DNA of 64,000 nt from JACDCA01 sp963810305. GTDB lineage: Bacteria > Acidobacteriota > Vicinamibacteria > Vicinamibacterales > 2-12-FULL-66-21. Made by a program: the position numbers and the translations under genes. Within the stretch, counting starts at the first letter, position 1, and every line of letters starts with the position of its first letter. This document shows, piece by piece, positions 26,908 through 35,102 of the stretch. The notes beneath the pieces were generated by a model. It had not been told where the DNA came from. It saw only the letters and a program-made list of their open reading frames with translations, and ran no database searches. The stretch lies in the NCBI GenBank assembly GCA_963810305.1, contig CAWEMY010000017.1, positions 392,804 through 456,803 on the forward strand, read 5' to 3'.

Positions 26908-28374
26908 GTGCCGACAACTGTGTCGCCGGACGGCAAGAGGCGCTGGGTGCTTCCCGCGACGATTCTCGGATCGAGCCTTGGCTTCATCGATGGCTCGGTC
27001 GTAAACGTCGCGCTCCCGGCGATCCGCACCAACCTCGGGACCGATCTCGCGACGCTTCAGTGGGTGGTGAACGGTTACATGCTGACGCTGGCGAGCCTGA
27101 TCCTGCTCGGCGGGTCGGCTGGCGACCGCTTCGGACGCCGGAAGATTTTTCTGATCGGCCTGGTGGGCTTCGTCGCCGCATCGGTGGCGTGCGGTCTCGC
27201 ACCCGGCGCCGGTTGGCTGATTGGCGCGCGGCTGGTGCAGGGAGTCGCTGCGGCGCTGCTGACGCCTTCGAGCCTGGCGATCATCAGCTCCGAATACACG
27301 GGAGAGGCGCGTGGCGCCGCCATCGGCACGTGGGCGGCCTCGGCCGCGATCACGACGGCGCTCGGCCCGCCGCTCGGCGGGTGGCTGGTGGACGCGATCG
27401 GCTGGCGCGCCATTTTCTTCATCAACGTGCCGATCGGCGCGCTCGCCCTGCTGTTCGGATTGAAGCTTCCAGCCGATGCAGGCACGGCCAGCAACGCCCC
27501 GCTCGACGTACGCGGCGGGCTGCTGGCGATCGTCGCGCTGGGCTCGCTCAGCTACGGCCTGGTTGCACTCGGCGCGGGAAACGTCACGACCGGAGCAATC
27601 GGGATCGTCGCTTCACTCCCCGCGATCTGGTGGTTCATCAGGACCGAAGCGCACGCGCGCGCGCCGATGATGCCGCTGGACCTGTTTCGCAATCGGACCT
27701 TCGCCGGCGTCAACGCTCTGACGGTGCTCCTCTACGCCGCCTTGAGCCTGGCGTTGTTCCTTTTGCCGCTTCAGCTCGTCGGCGTACATCGCTACAGTGC
27801 GACCGCGGCTGGCGCGTCCTTCCTGCCGTTCTCTGCGATCATGGGTGCGGGATCGCGGTGGGCCGGCAAGCTGGTGATTCGCATCGGCGCGAGGTCGCAG
27901 CTGATGCTCGGCCCGGCGGTTGTCGCGGCCGCGTATGTGATCCTCGGCCTCTCGGGCGATCGATCCAGCTATTGGACCGGCTTTCTTCCCGGTCAGATCG
28001 TCCTCGCCGCCGGCATGACGCTGTGCATTCCGCCGCTGACGATGACCGTGTTCGACTCTTCGACTCGAGAGAGCAGTGGAACCGCATCCGGGATCAACAA
28101 CGCCGCGGCGCGGGCCGGTGGTCTCATCGCCATCGCGGCGATCGGCCTCGCGTTCGGAAGCGCCGGTCTCGCCGACGCCAGCCGATCGACGATCACCGGC
28201 GCATATCAATCAGTGATGTTCGGCGCGGCCGTCCTCGCCGCTCTCAGCGCCATCACAGCGGCATTGACCATCGCCCGGGCGATCAATCTACCCACAGCAG
28301 GGCCCGGGACGAGCCCGGCGAGCGGTAGTCGGCGACGATCCCCGGTCCGTAGCGCTGGACGTCCTCTATCGTGA
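26908..28374 (+). CDS. MFS transporter, DHA2-type multidrug exporter
   Basis: 488 residues with 12-14 predicted helices. The first helix carries GFIDGSVVNVALPAI, the DHA2 motif. Motif A reads GSAGDRFGRRKIF in the loop after helix 2, and motif C (GPPLGGWLVDAIGWRAIFFI) lies in helix 5, which marks a proton antiporter. GTG 26908 is three bases after the NmrA-like stop. The last 90 bases overlap the tail of the convergent gene at 28283. Export of toxic organics is the family role; the substrate is unknown. Confidence 0.9.
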   Translation: MPTTVSPDGKRRWVLPATILGSSLGFIDGSVVNVALPAIRTNLGTDLATLQWVVNGYMLTLASLILLGGSAGDRFGRRKIFLIGLVGFVAASVACGLAPGAGWLIGARLVQGVAAALLTPSSLAIISSEYTGEARGAAIGTWAASAAITTALGPPLGGWLVDAIGWRAIFFINVPIGALALLFGLKLPADAGTASNAPLDVRGGLLAIVALGSLSYGLVALGAGNVTTGAIGIVASLPAIWWFIRTEAHARAPMMPLDLFRNRTFAGVNALTVLLYAALSLALFLLPLQLVGVHRYSATAAGASFLPFSAIMGAGSRWAGKLVIRIGARSQLMLGPAVVAAAYVILGLSGDRSSYWTGFLPGQIVLAAGMTLCIPPLTMTVFDSSTRESSGTASGINNAAARAGGLIAIAAIGLAFGSAGLADASRSTITGAYQSVMFGAAVLAALSAITAALTIARAINLPTAGPGTSPASGSRRRSPVRSAGRPLS

Positions 28375-28762
28375 GCCGGAATTTCGCCGGAGCGATGCCG
28401 AGCTTCGATAACAGGTTCAACGAGCTGAATCGCATCAGCCACAACGGAATTTCCGTTCGTACCAGCTCGTTCTCCTTCGATTCCCAGCTGATGATGTGGA
28501 TGGTGTTGACCGGCGCCGCAGCGGGACCTTGCTCGCGGTTGATTCGGATGTCACCGGTACGCGGATCGACGATCTCGACCAGCGGCGGGCGCGGCTCATA
28601 GCGTCTGCGCAGCGCGTCCATCTCGTTATTCGCCTCAACCTCGCCGGCCACCCTTTTCTCCATGCTGCGCATGATGAAGTAGGCGCTCGTCCCGCCGAGT
28701 GCCGCAACGATCGCGAGGATTCCTATGAACAGCCCGAGCGTGGCCTTCTGCCAGGTCCGCAT
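28283..28762 (-). CDS. Membrane-anchored protein of unknown function
   Basis: 159 residues from ATG 28762. One N-terminal membrane helix (LGLFIGILAIVAALGGTSAY) is followed by a soluble periplasmic part with NEMDALRRRYEPRPPLVEIV, TIHIISWESKENELVRTEIP and PLWLMRFSSLNLLS. It is a single-pass anchor with an exposed beta-rich domain and no recognised family. Its 3' end overlaps the MFS gene by 92 bases in opposite orientation, which is unusual and supports post-transcriptional interference or a late stop. Confidence 0.7.
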   Translation of the reverse strand: MRTWQKATLGLFIGILAIVAALGGTSAYFIMRSMEKRVAGEVEANNEMDALRRRYEPRPPLVEIVDPRTGDIRINREQGPAAAPVNTIHIISWESKENELVRTEIPLWLMRFSSLNLLSKLGIAPAKFRLTIEDVQRYGPGIVADYRSPGSSRALLWVD

Positions 28763-28768
28763 GCCGAC

Positions 28769-28774
28769 ATTGTA
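28769..28774 (-). promoter_or_regulatory. -10 box TACAAT, leaderless arrangement
   Basis: Minus-strand box six bases before ATG 28762, which also decides that start over the longer frame to 28819. Confidence 0.65.
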
Positions 28775-28785
28775 GTGATAGCGGC

Positions 28786-29076
28786 TTAACCCTGGGCGTC
28801 GATTGGACGCGGACGCCACATGATCAGGACTTTCCCGACGCGGTGCACGGCCGTGGCGTCGGTGCGGTCGCAGATCTCGTCGCCGATCGCGACTCGGTCG
28901 GCCCGATCGTCAGCGTTGACCTTCACTTTGATTAGTTCGTGCGCGGTCAGCGCCCGATCGACTTCCGCCACCAGGGCGTCGGTCACGCCCGAAGTGCCGG
29001 CGTGCACCACCGGCTCGAGCGCGTGCGCACGCGCCTTGAGATGCGCCCGTTCCTTGTTGCTCAGAGTCGTGGCCAC
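28786..29076 (-). CDS. yhbY: YhbY/CRM-domain RNA-binding protein
   Basis: 96 residues, typical of YhbY. It shows LSNKERAHLKARAHALEPVV, the GTSGVTDALVAEVDRAL helix and HELIKVKVNADDRADR, ending IMWRPRP. The CRM fold binds pre-ribosomal RNA during large-subunit assembly. GTG 29076 is chosen because a TACAAT box lies at 29086-29091; the longer frame to 29151 would run through the promoter. Confidence 0.9.
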   Translation of the reverse strand: MATTLSNKERAHLKARAHALEPVVHAGTSGVTDALVAEVDRALTAHELIKVKVNADDRADRVAIGDEICDRTDATAVHRVGKVLIMWRPRPIDAQG

Positions 29077-29085
29077 GTCCTCATT

Positions 29086-29091
29086 ATTGTA
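29086..29091 (-). promoter_or_regulatory. -10 box TACAAT for yhbY
   Basis: Nine bases before GTG 29076 on the minus strand, so the leader is three bases or less. Confidence 0.6.
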
Positions 29092-29206
29092 GCGGCCGTG
29101 CAACCGCGTCACCTGACGCTCCCTCGTCCTGTCCCACAAGCGATCCGTCACAAGTCAGTGCGGTCCGCCGAGGTGCCCTCGGTATGCTCACCGGCTGGAG
29201 GGACTG

Positions 29207-29876
29207 ATGGCACGCACGTGGATGGCGATGATAGCGGTAGTGGCGGTGGGCGTAACGGCGTCCGGACAGCAGACGGGGCGGCCGATGAGTCCGGAAGGCT
29301 CCGCGCAGACGCAGGTGCTCGGCAAATGGATCAAAGGCGATCGGCCGACATTCGCGCTCGGACGCGAACAGTATCAAGGCGGCAAGTGGATCGAGATCAC
29401 CTACGGACGTCCGCTGCAGCGCGGACGCGATCTGTTCGGGTCCGGTCCGAACTATGGAAAAGCGGCCAACGACGTCGGGACGCCGAACTTTCCGCCGCCG
29501 CCAGTATGGCGCGCCGGCGCCAACGTGACGACGAGGCTGAAGACCGAAGTCCCGCTCGTCCTCGGTGACAAGACCGTCCCGCCCGGTGAATACAGCCTGT
29601 TCATCGACCTGGTGAAGCCCACCGAGTGGACGCTGATCGTCTCGAGCTGGCCCGCCCAGTTGAAGTTCGATCCCGAACAACAAGGCCGCGCTCTGGGGCG
29701 CGTATGGTTACACGCCTGACAAGGACGTCGCCCGCGTGCCGATGAAAGTGGAGACGCTGCCGTTCGCAGTCGATCAGTTGACGTGGACGTTCCTCGATAT
29801 GAAGACCGATAGCGGCCGGATCGCCCTGATGTGGGGCAACACGCTCGCGACCACGCCGTTCAAGGCGGGGGCCTGA
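29207..29876 (+). CDS. DUF2911 family exported protein, one frameshift
   Basis: The ATG follows GGAGGGAC and opens a signal peptide (AMIAVVAVGVTASGQ). The DUF2911 core is clear: IEITYGRPLQRGRDLFG, VWRAGANVTTRLKTEVPL, TVPPGEYSLFIDL and WTLIVSS. The frame breaks near 29690; the shifted frame finishes the domain (GYTPDKDVARVPMKVETLP, RIALMWGNT) and stops at 29876. These proteins occur widely in Bacteroidota and Acidobacteriota envelopes with no known activity. Confidence 0.82.
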
Positions 29877-29984
29877 CATCGCGCTTCCATATCCTGAGCT
29901 GACCAGCGACGACAAATCAGGCCGAGTTCGTCGCCTACGTCCCGGGCCGGCGCATCGCCCGGCATCGCCCCCCGCAGACCCGAC

Positions 29985-30012
29985 TTGACATATTCCTATA
30001 TCGGAATATATA
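29985..30012 (+). promoter_or_regulatory. ArsR-type promoter with embedded palindromic operator
   Basis: TTGACA at 29985-29990 is a perfect -35, with TATATA at 30007-30012 as -10 (spacing 16). Between and overlapping them is a perfect inverted repeat ATATTCC-6-GGAATAT at 29990-30009. A repressor bound here would block polymerase, and the first downstream gene encodes an ArsR-family regulator. Eight bases separate the -10 from GTG 30021, so the transcript is near leaderless. Confidence 0.8.
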
Positions 30013-30020
30013 ACAGAACC

Positions 30021-30347
30021 GTGGCGCGAGCATCGACGACCTCCGACCCCTTCAACGCTATCGCGGAGCCCCGCCGGCGGCACATTCTGGAGTTCATCGC
30101 CGGCGAGGAGCGCTCCGTCACCGAAATCGCTGATGCCCTCGAGATGGGCCAGCCGTCGGTATCGAAGCACCTTCAGGTGCTACGTGACGTCGGCCTCGTC
30201 AACATGCGTCGCGAGGGCAGGCAGACGATGTATCGCATCAACGCGGAAACGCTTCGCACGGTTCACGACTGGTGCGGGATGTTCGCGCAGCACTGGCGCG
30301 GACAACTCCGCCGCATCAAGGCACACGCAGAGGAGAAGAGCAGATGA
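30021..30347 (+). CDS. ArsR-family winged-helix repressor
   Basis: 108 residues from GTG 30021. The winged helix is plain: FNAIAEPRRRHILEFI, SVTEIADALEMGQPSVSKHL as the recognition region, then VLRDVGLVNMRREGRQTMY as the wing. It lacks the paired cysteines of metal sensors, and it fits the ArsR subgroup that travels with SRPBCC and DinB proteins. The upstream palindrome is its probable operator. It is coupled to the next gene by an ATGA overlap. Confidence 0.9.
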   Translation: MARASTTSDPFNAIAEPRRRHILEFIAGEERSVTEIADALEMGQPSVSKHLQVLRDVGLVNMRREGRQTMYRINAETLRTVHDWCGMFAQHWRGQLRRIKAHAEEKSR

Positions 30348-30812
30348 CCACGACGGCACCCGTTTCAGAGAACCAGACGTTCACTATCACCGAGGAGATT
30401 GCGGTCCAGCGCCTCGATCGAGCAGACGTTTGCGTCGCTCCTGGCGCAGATGGGACGGCTCAACCAGGCACCCGACGGCGCGCCGCTGCCGATGATGCTC
30501 GAGCCCTATCCCGGCGGCCGCTGGTTCCGGGACCTTGGCGGCGACAACGGCCACCTGTGGGGATTCGTCCAGAGCATCAAGCGGCCGGCGCTCCTCGAGA
30601 TCTGGGGGCCGCTGTTCATGTCGACCGCGGCAACCTCGAACCTGTTGTACCGCCTGACGGAGACGCCCGAAGGCACGCTGATCAAGTTCACACATACGCT
30701 GGTCGGGCCGTTCCCCGATGATCATCGGTCGCCGCTCGCGACAGGATGGTCGGCGTTGCATGCGCGCGTCCGCAAGGCAGCCGAAGCGGCCGCGCTCCAG
30801 GAGGACCGATGA
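30344..30812 (+). CDS. SRPBCC/AHSA1-like protein, one frameshift
   Basis: It starts at ATG 30344, overlapping the ArsR stop. The first 23 residues (FTITEEIAV) are in one frame, and after a break near 30412 the rest continues as IEQTFASLLAQMGRLNQAP, MLEPYPGGRWFRDLG, LLEIWGPLFM and LIKFTHTLVGPFPDDHR. This is a helix-grip ligand-binding fold of the AHSA1 type. Members next to ArsR regulators are thought to bind small hydrophobic ligands; the ligand is unknown. Confidence 0.8.
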
Positions 30813-31312
30813 AGATCATCGACGGACTTCTCGCAGAGCTCGAACAGGAAGCTCAAACGACTCGCCGTGTGCTCGAGCGGATCCCGCAGGCTCACCTGTC
30901 GTGGAAGCCGCATCCGAAATCGATGTCGCTCGGCCAGCTCGCGCTGCACGTGGCCACCGTGCCCGGCAACGTCGCCGAGCTTGCGGCCCTGGACACGGTG
31001 CCCGAGCCGCCGGCATTCGTTCAGCCCGAGGCTGCCACGGCGTCGGAGCTGGTGCCCTCGCTGACCGACAGCGTCGCGAAGGCGAAACAGTTGCTCGGCG
31101 GATTCGACGATGCCAGGATGACCGCGCTATGGCGCCTTCAGAGCGGCGGAAAAGACCTCATGACGATGCCGCGGAGCGCTCTAGTCCGGGCAATCATGTT
31201 GAACCACTGGTATCACCACCGCGGCCAGCTGCTCGTCTACCTGCGATTGCTGAATCTCCCCGTGCCGTCTGTGTACGGCCCGACCGCTGACGAGAATCCA
31301 TTCATGGGCTGA
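30809..31312 (+). CDS. DinB-family four-helix metal-binding protein
   Basis: 167 residues from ATG 30809, overlapping the previous stop by four bases. The three-His metal site of DinB proteins is seen as LALHVATVPG and the pair in LNHWYHHRGQL. Bacterial DinB-like proteins resemble thiol S-transferases such as the bacillithiol and mycothiol types. It is the third gene of the ArsR-SRPBCC-DinB operon, so its level should follow the ArsR operator. Confidence 0.88.
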   Translation: MKIIDGLLAELEQEAQTTRRVLERIPQAHLSWKPHPKSMSLGQLALHVATVPGNVAELAALDTVPEPPAFVQPEAATASELVPSLTDSVAKAKQLLGGFDDARMTALWRLQSGGKDLMTMPRSALVRAIMLNHWYHHRGQLLVYLRLLNLPVPSVYGPTADENPFMG

Positions 31313-31549
31313 GAGAGGAGCAATCGCTTGAACATCGAGAGGCTGCCCTAAACTGCGATCTGGGACGAGGACGACCTAAGGGCAGTCAGACAAAAAGCGG
31401 CGCCATTAATGGCGGGTCCTGACGCAGGACAGCCCCACTTCGTGCTCGCCCAAAAGCGCTCGTCACGGAAGTGGGCTCCGCGCGAAGCGGGGCGCCCCGT
31501 CCCGTGCCACCCGCCTAGGCGCCGCTGCATGTCGGTGAGCCAACATCGC

Positions 31550-31580
31550 GAGCGACAGGGCCATGCCGCGTTCGCGGCAC
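31550..31580 (+). repeat. Inverted repeat, left arm
   Basis: 31 bases that pair with 31775-31805 with about four mismatches; the shared core is CCGCGTTCGCGGCAC against GTGCCGCGAACG. Inside it, GAAAAACGGTGC (31608-31619) pairs perfectly with GCACCGTTTTTC (31748-31759). Confidence 0.6.
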
Positions 31581-31774
31581 GATGCGGGCAGCCCGCAGCG
31601 TCAGTTCGAAAAACGGTGCGCAGGCGGTCTCGTCGGCTGAGGCACTGATTCGACAGTCGGCGCACGGATCATATCGATGCGCTGATGATCCCAAGCCGCA
31701 CTTCGGGTAACCCAAGCCGAAGCCGCCATCGTAAGTCACGCGCCGGAGCACCGTTTTTCCGGGCGTAGCCCGAG

Positions 31775-31805
31775 GTGCCGCGAACGTGGCGCGGCCCTGC
31801 CGCTC
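31775..31805 (-). repeat. Inverted repeat, right arm
   Basis: Partner of 31550-31580. The two arms enclose about 195 bases. Small hairpins (GCGGGCAGCCCGC, CGGGCGTAGCCCG) sit at matching places in each arm. Confidence 0.6.
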
Positions 31806-32032
31806 AGAGCCAGGGCCTATGACTCGCACGGCCGGTCGTCGGTCGTTCTCTCGGTTGCACAACCCGGGCGGAGCATGAGCGTCAGCGTCTTGCCCCAGGA
31901 TCACCGCGAGACTGGTCCCATCCGCAGGCTCGTCTGGCCCATCTCTCGAGGACCTCGAACCATAGATCTGGTCGACTGCGAAGTCCGGCCATACCGTTCC
32001 CCTGTTTAGCGTTTTGTAACAGGAGGTTTCAG

Positions 32033-33493
32033 ATGCGCCGCACTATCACGACTTGCGCACTCGTCCAGGCGTTGTGCGTCGGTGGAGCACTCGTCCTCGC
32101 GCACACCCAGGAATCGGCTGGCAAGATCCCAATCACGACATCGTCCACGGAAGCGCGCGACTTGTATCTGAAGGGACGCGATCTCGCGGAGAAACTGCGG
32201 GCCACCGACGCCCGCCGCTTCTACGAACAGGCGGTCGAGAAGGACAAGAACTTCGCGCTCGGGTATGTGGGCCTGGCCAACACCGCGCCGACGACGAGAG
32301 AGTTCATCGACGCCGTTGCGCGCGCCTCGGCGCTGGCGGGCAGCGTAAGCGAAGGCGAGCGTCACATGATCGGTGGCCTCGACAAGGGCTTGAAAGGAGA
32401 TCCGGCTGGCGTACTCACTCACTACACCGCGCTGGTCGGGTTGTTCCCGAACGACGAACGCGCGCGAACGCTTCTGGGGAATACGTACTTCGGCCGACAG
32501 GAATATGAGACGGCGATTACGCACTACGTCCAGGCGACCTCCATCAATCCGTCGTTCTCGCAGCCCTACAATCAGCTGGGTTACGCGTATCGCTTCATCG
32601 AGAAATTCGACGATGCGGAGAAGGCGTTCAAGAAGTACACGGAGCTGATTCCCGGCGATCCGAATCCTTACGACTCGTACGCCGAACTGCTGATGAAGGT
32701 CGGCCGCTTCGAGGAATCCATCAGGATGTACGGGAAGGCACTCTCGCTGGATCGCAACTTCGTCGCTTCTCATGTGGGGATTGGAAACAACTATCTCGGG
32801 ATGGGAAAGCCCGAGCAGGCGCGGGCGGCATTCGCCAAGATCGCGACGGTGGCCCGGAATAACGCCGAACGGCGCCTCGCGCGCTTCTGGATCGCGGCAG
32901 CATACGTCCATGAGGGGGCGACCGAGAAAGCTCTCTCCGAACTGCGAGGCATGTATGCGCTGGCGGAGGCAGACGGCGACGGCGCGGTGATGTCAGGCGA
33001 TCTGACGCAGATGGGCGACGTGCTCCGCGAAGCCGGCCGCACGAAGGAAGCGCTCGCCAAGTACGAGGAGGCCGTGACGGTCATCAACAAGGCGACGGTG
33101 CCGGAAGAAGTGAAAGAAGCGACGCGGCGGACCCACCTGTTCGAGGAAGGGCGCGTCGCGGCTGCCGGCAAGGACATCGCCACGGCGAAGGCGAAGTTGG
33201 CCGAGTACTCGCGGGAGGTCGCACTAAAGAAGCGGCCGTTCGAAGTGCGTCAGCAGCACGAGCTCGCCGGGATGGTTGCGCTCGCCGAGAAGCAGTATGC
33301 CGACGCCGCGAAAGAGTTTCAGCTCGCGAACCAGCAGGATCCGAGAATCGTGTATCTCACCTCGGTCGCACTGAAGGGCGCCGGTGACTCGCAGCGCGCC
33401 GCCGAATATGCGGCCAAAGCCGCGAAGTTCAACGGGCTGAACTTCACCTACGCTTACGTCAGGAACGCCGCACGGAAACTGGCGGGAACGTAG
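32033..33493 (+). CDS. Exported TPR-repeat protein
   Basis: 486 residues from an ATG eight bases after GGAGG. The signal peptide (CALVQALCVGGALVLAHTQ) precedes about ten tetratricopeptide-like helical pairs, for example YEQAVEKDKNFALGYVGLAN, YVQATSINPSFSQPYNQLGY, FKKYTELIPGDPNPYDSYAE and KALSLDRNFVASHVGIGNNY. The repeats match the sensor ends of the HTH-TolB-TPR regulators common in this phylum, but this copy has no DNA-binding or kinase part. It is a periplasmic scaffold of unknown partner. Confidence 0.88.
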   Translation: MRRTITTCALVQALCVGGALVLAHTQESAGKIPITTSSTEARDLYLKGRDLAEKLRATDARRFYEQAVEKDKNFALGYVGLANTAPTTREFIDAVARASALAGSVSEGERHMIGGLDKGLKGDPAGVLTHYTALVGLFPNDERARTLLGNTYFGRQEYETAITHYVQATSINPSFSQPYNQLGYAYRFIEKFDDAEKAFKKYTELIPGDPNPYDSYAELLMKVGRFEESIRMYGKALSLDRNFVASHVGIGNNYLGMGKPEQARAAFAKIATVARNNAERRLARFWIAAAYVHEGATEKALSELRGMYALAEADGDGAVMSGDLTQMGDVLREAGRTKEALAKYEEAVTVINKATVPEEVKEATRRTHLFEEGRVAAAGKDIATAKAKLAEYSREVALKKRPFEVRQQHELAGMVALAEKQYADAAKEFQLANQQDPRIVYLTSVALKGAGDSQRAAEYAAKAAKFNGLNFTYAYVRNAARKLAGT

Positions 33494-33596
33494 GGTCACC
33501 CGCGAGACCGTCGGAAGTCGCAATCATCGGTCAACCTCGCGGCTCGCCTGGCGTATTGATGCATCAGGGGAGCCGCGATGTATTCGTTCGTTCAGG

Positions 33597-33602
33597 TACA
33601 AT
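33597..33602 (+). promoter_or_regulatory. -10 box TACAAT before the DinB-like gene
   Basis: Ten bases before ATG 33613, leaving a leader of about four bases. It supports this start over the longer frame to 33556. Confidence 0.6.
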
Positions 33603-33612
33603 CCCGCCGACG

Positions 33613-34110
33613 ATGAATTCGACACAGGTCCTGCGACACATGCTGGCGACACTCGCGTATCGCGCGGCCAAGGTTCTGCGGGCCACGCCGGACGGCTTTG
33701 CAACGGCGACCGCCGGCGGCAGTGGCCGCAGCTCGCTGGAGATCGTCGCCCACATGGCGGACCTGATGGCCTGGGGCGTGACGATCGCGAAAGGCGATTA
33801 CGTCTGGACTGCAGCGGGATCTGATGACTGGGCCACCGAAGTCGAGCGATTCTTCAGCGGACTCGATGCACTCGATCGCGAGCTCGAGTCCGGCCTTGTC
33901 GCCGACGATTCGATCGAGAAGCTGATTCAGGGTCCGTTGGCCGACGCGCTGACGCACGTCGGCCAGCTGGCCATGCTTCGCGGTCTGGTGGGTGCACCCG
34001 TCCGGCCTGAAAGTTACGCGCGCGCGGAGATCGTGATCGGCCGCGTCGGACGAGAACAAGCCGCCTCACGCAAGGAATTCGACGGCGACGCCAGCGCTCG
34101 GCGCCGATGA
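33613..34110 (+). CDS. DinB-like protein
   Basis: 165 residues. The helical pattern is DinB-like: VLRHMLATLAYRAAKVLRAT, SLEIVAHMADLMAWGVTIA, FFSGLDALDRELESG and LADALTHVGQLAMLRGLVG. Candidate metal His residues are in VAHMADLM and LTHVGQLAML; the third is not obvious. It is unrelated in detail to the DinB protein at 30809. Function is unknown. Confidence 0.78.
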   Translation: MNSTQVLRHMLATLAYRAAKVLRATPDGFATATAGGSGRSSLEIVAHMADLMAWGVTIAKGDYVWTAAGSDDWATEVERFFSGLDALDRELESGLVADDSIEKLIQGPLADALTHVGQLAMLRGLVGAPVRPESYARAEIVIGRVGREQAASRKEFDGDASARRR

Positions 34111-34128
34111 TAACGCCATGTTAGGTTC

Positions 34129-34134
34129 TACAAT
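34129..34134 (+). promoter_or_regulatory. -10 box TACAAT, leaderless arrangement
   Basis: Six bases before GTG 34141, so the mRNA should begin at the GTG. Confidence 0.65.
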
Positions 34135-34140
34135 CGTAGG

Positions 34141-35010
34141 GTGAGGTGGGCTCAGGGTTCCGGTTGGTTGATCCTGACGCTGGCGCTCCTGGCCAGTGCC
34201 GGCGCATCGCAACGCCCTGACACGTCCACGAAGAAGATCGTCGAGGCTGCGGCACGCTACGTCGCGGACTACCAGCGGCAACTGACCTCCGTCATCGCCG
34301 ACGAGACCTACACGCAGGAAATCGTTGCCCAAACCCCGCGCGACCCGCAGATGCCTCGGCTTCGCCGCACTCAGAGTGAGGTCTTCTTCGCATATCTGAC
34401 GACCGATCGCCACTGGATGGCGATCCGTGATGTGATCTCGCTCGACGGAACGGTGCTCACCGAGCGTCCGGATCTCAGAGGCGCGTTTCAGAGGCTGGCG
34501 GCGGGCGACGTGCCGCCGAAATTCACGGAAGTCAATTCGCGATACAACCTTGGCCGGACGTTCCGGAACTTCAACGAGCCGACGTTGGCCCTGCTGGTGC
34601 TCGACGAGCGACATCGCGCCCGGTTCTCATTCGAGCGGAAAGGCGTCGAACGGGAGGGCAATACCACCCTCGTGACGATTGCGTTCACCGAGAAGGATCC
34701 CCCGACGCTGATCCAGCATCAGCGCCGGGGGCGAGTGTTTTCCAGGGGAGAGTTCATCGTCGAAGCTGGTACCGGCCGAGTCCGCCGCACGCTGCTGACA
34801 GCCAAGACTGACTCAGTGCGCCTCGAGCTGACGACCACTTACGGACCCAATGACCGTCTCGGCATGTCGGTGCCGACCTTGTTTCGAGAGCACTACGACT
34901 ACGGCTCGATCGCGAGGAAGAGCGGCACGGCACCGGCTCACGAACGTGTCGTCTGCGAAGCGCAGTACACCAACTTTCGCCGGTTCGAGACCAGCGCGCG
35001 GATCAAGTAG
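34141..35010 (+). CDS. Secreted protein of unknown function, 289 aa
   Basis: The signal peptide (WLILTLALLASAGASQ) is followed by a helix YVADYQRQLTSVIADETYTQ, then a beta-rich part: SEVFFAYLTTDRHWMAIRDV, SRYNLGRTFRNFNEPTLALL, RARFSFERKGVEREGNTTLV and GRVRRTLLTAKTDSVRLELT. The layout recalls LolA-like or outer-membrane lipid-binding folds that are frequent in Acidobacteriota secretomes. That is only a resemblance; no domain is recognised. Confidence 0.7.
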   Translation: MRWAQGSGWLILTLALLASAGASQRPDTSTKKIVEAAARYVADYQRQLTSVIADETYTQEIVAQTPRDPQMPRLRRTQSEVFFAYLTTDRHWMAIRDVISLDGTVLTERPDLRGAFQRLAAGDVPPKFTEVNSRYNLGRTFRNFNEPTLALLVLDERHRARFSFERKGVEREGNTTLVTIAFTEKDPPTLIQHQRRGRVFSRGEFIVEAGTGRVRRTLLTAKTDSVRLELTTTYGPNDRLGMSVPTLFREHYDYGSIARKSGTAPAHERVVCEAQYTNFRRFETSARIK

Positions 35011-35060
35011 CCGCCGACTTCTTCGGTATGCCGCTTTCAAGTAATGCCAGCGCATCCCAC

Positions 35061-35099
35061 TACAATGGGCCGCCGGTGGACGGTAAACATAAGGAGGAG
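35061..35099 (+). promoter_or_regulatory. TACAAT -10 box and AAGGAGGAG ribosome site
   Basis: The -10 is at 35061-35066 and the strong ribosome site at 35091-35099, three bases before ATG 35103. Here a normal leader of about 30 bases is present, in contrast to the leaderless genes nearby. It decides the start. Confidence 0.65.
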
Positions 35100-35102
35100 T
35101 TG

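Larger units (their letters stand above)
31313..32032. other. 720-bp non-coding stretch with inverted repeats
   Basis: No frame here has protein-like composition. The stretch contains several stem-forming sequences: AGCCCCACTTC pairing imperfectly with GAAGTGGGCT around 31430-31475, and a long imperfect inverted repeat listed separately. A decayed miniature mobile element or a structured RNA are both possible. The last 20 bases include the GGAGG site of the next gene. Confidence 0.5.

Noticed and set aside
31515..31904. Coding frames in the 31.3-32.0 kb gap
   Set aside because: Frames on both strands lack ribosome sites and protein-like composition, and inverted repeats explain the sequence better.
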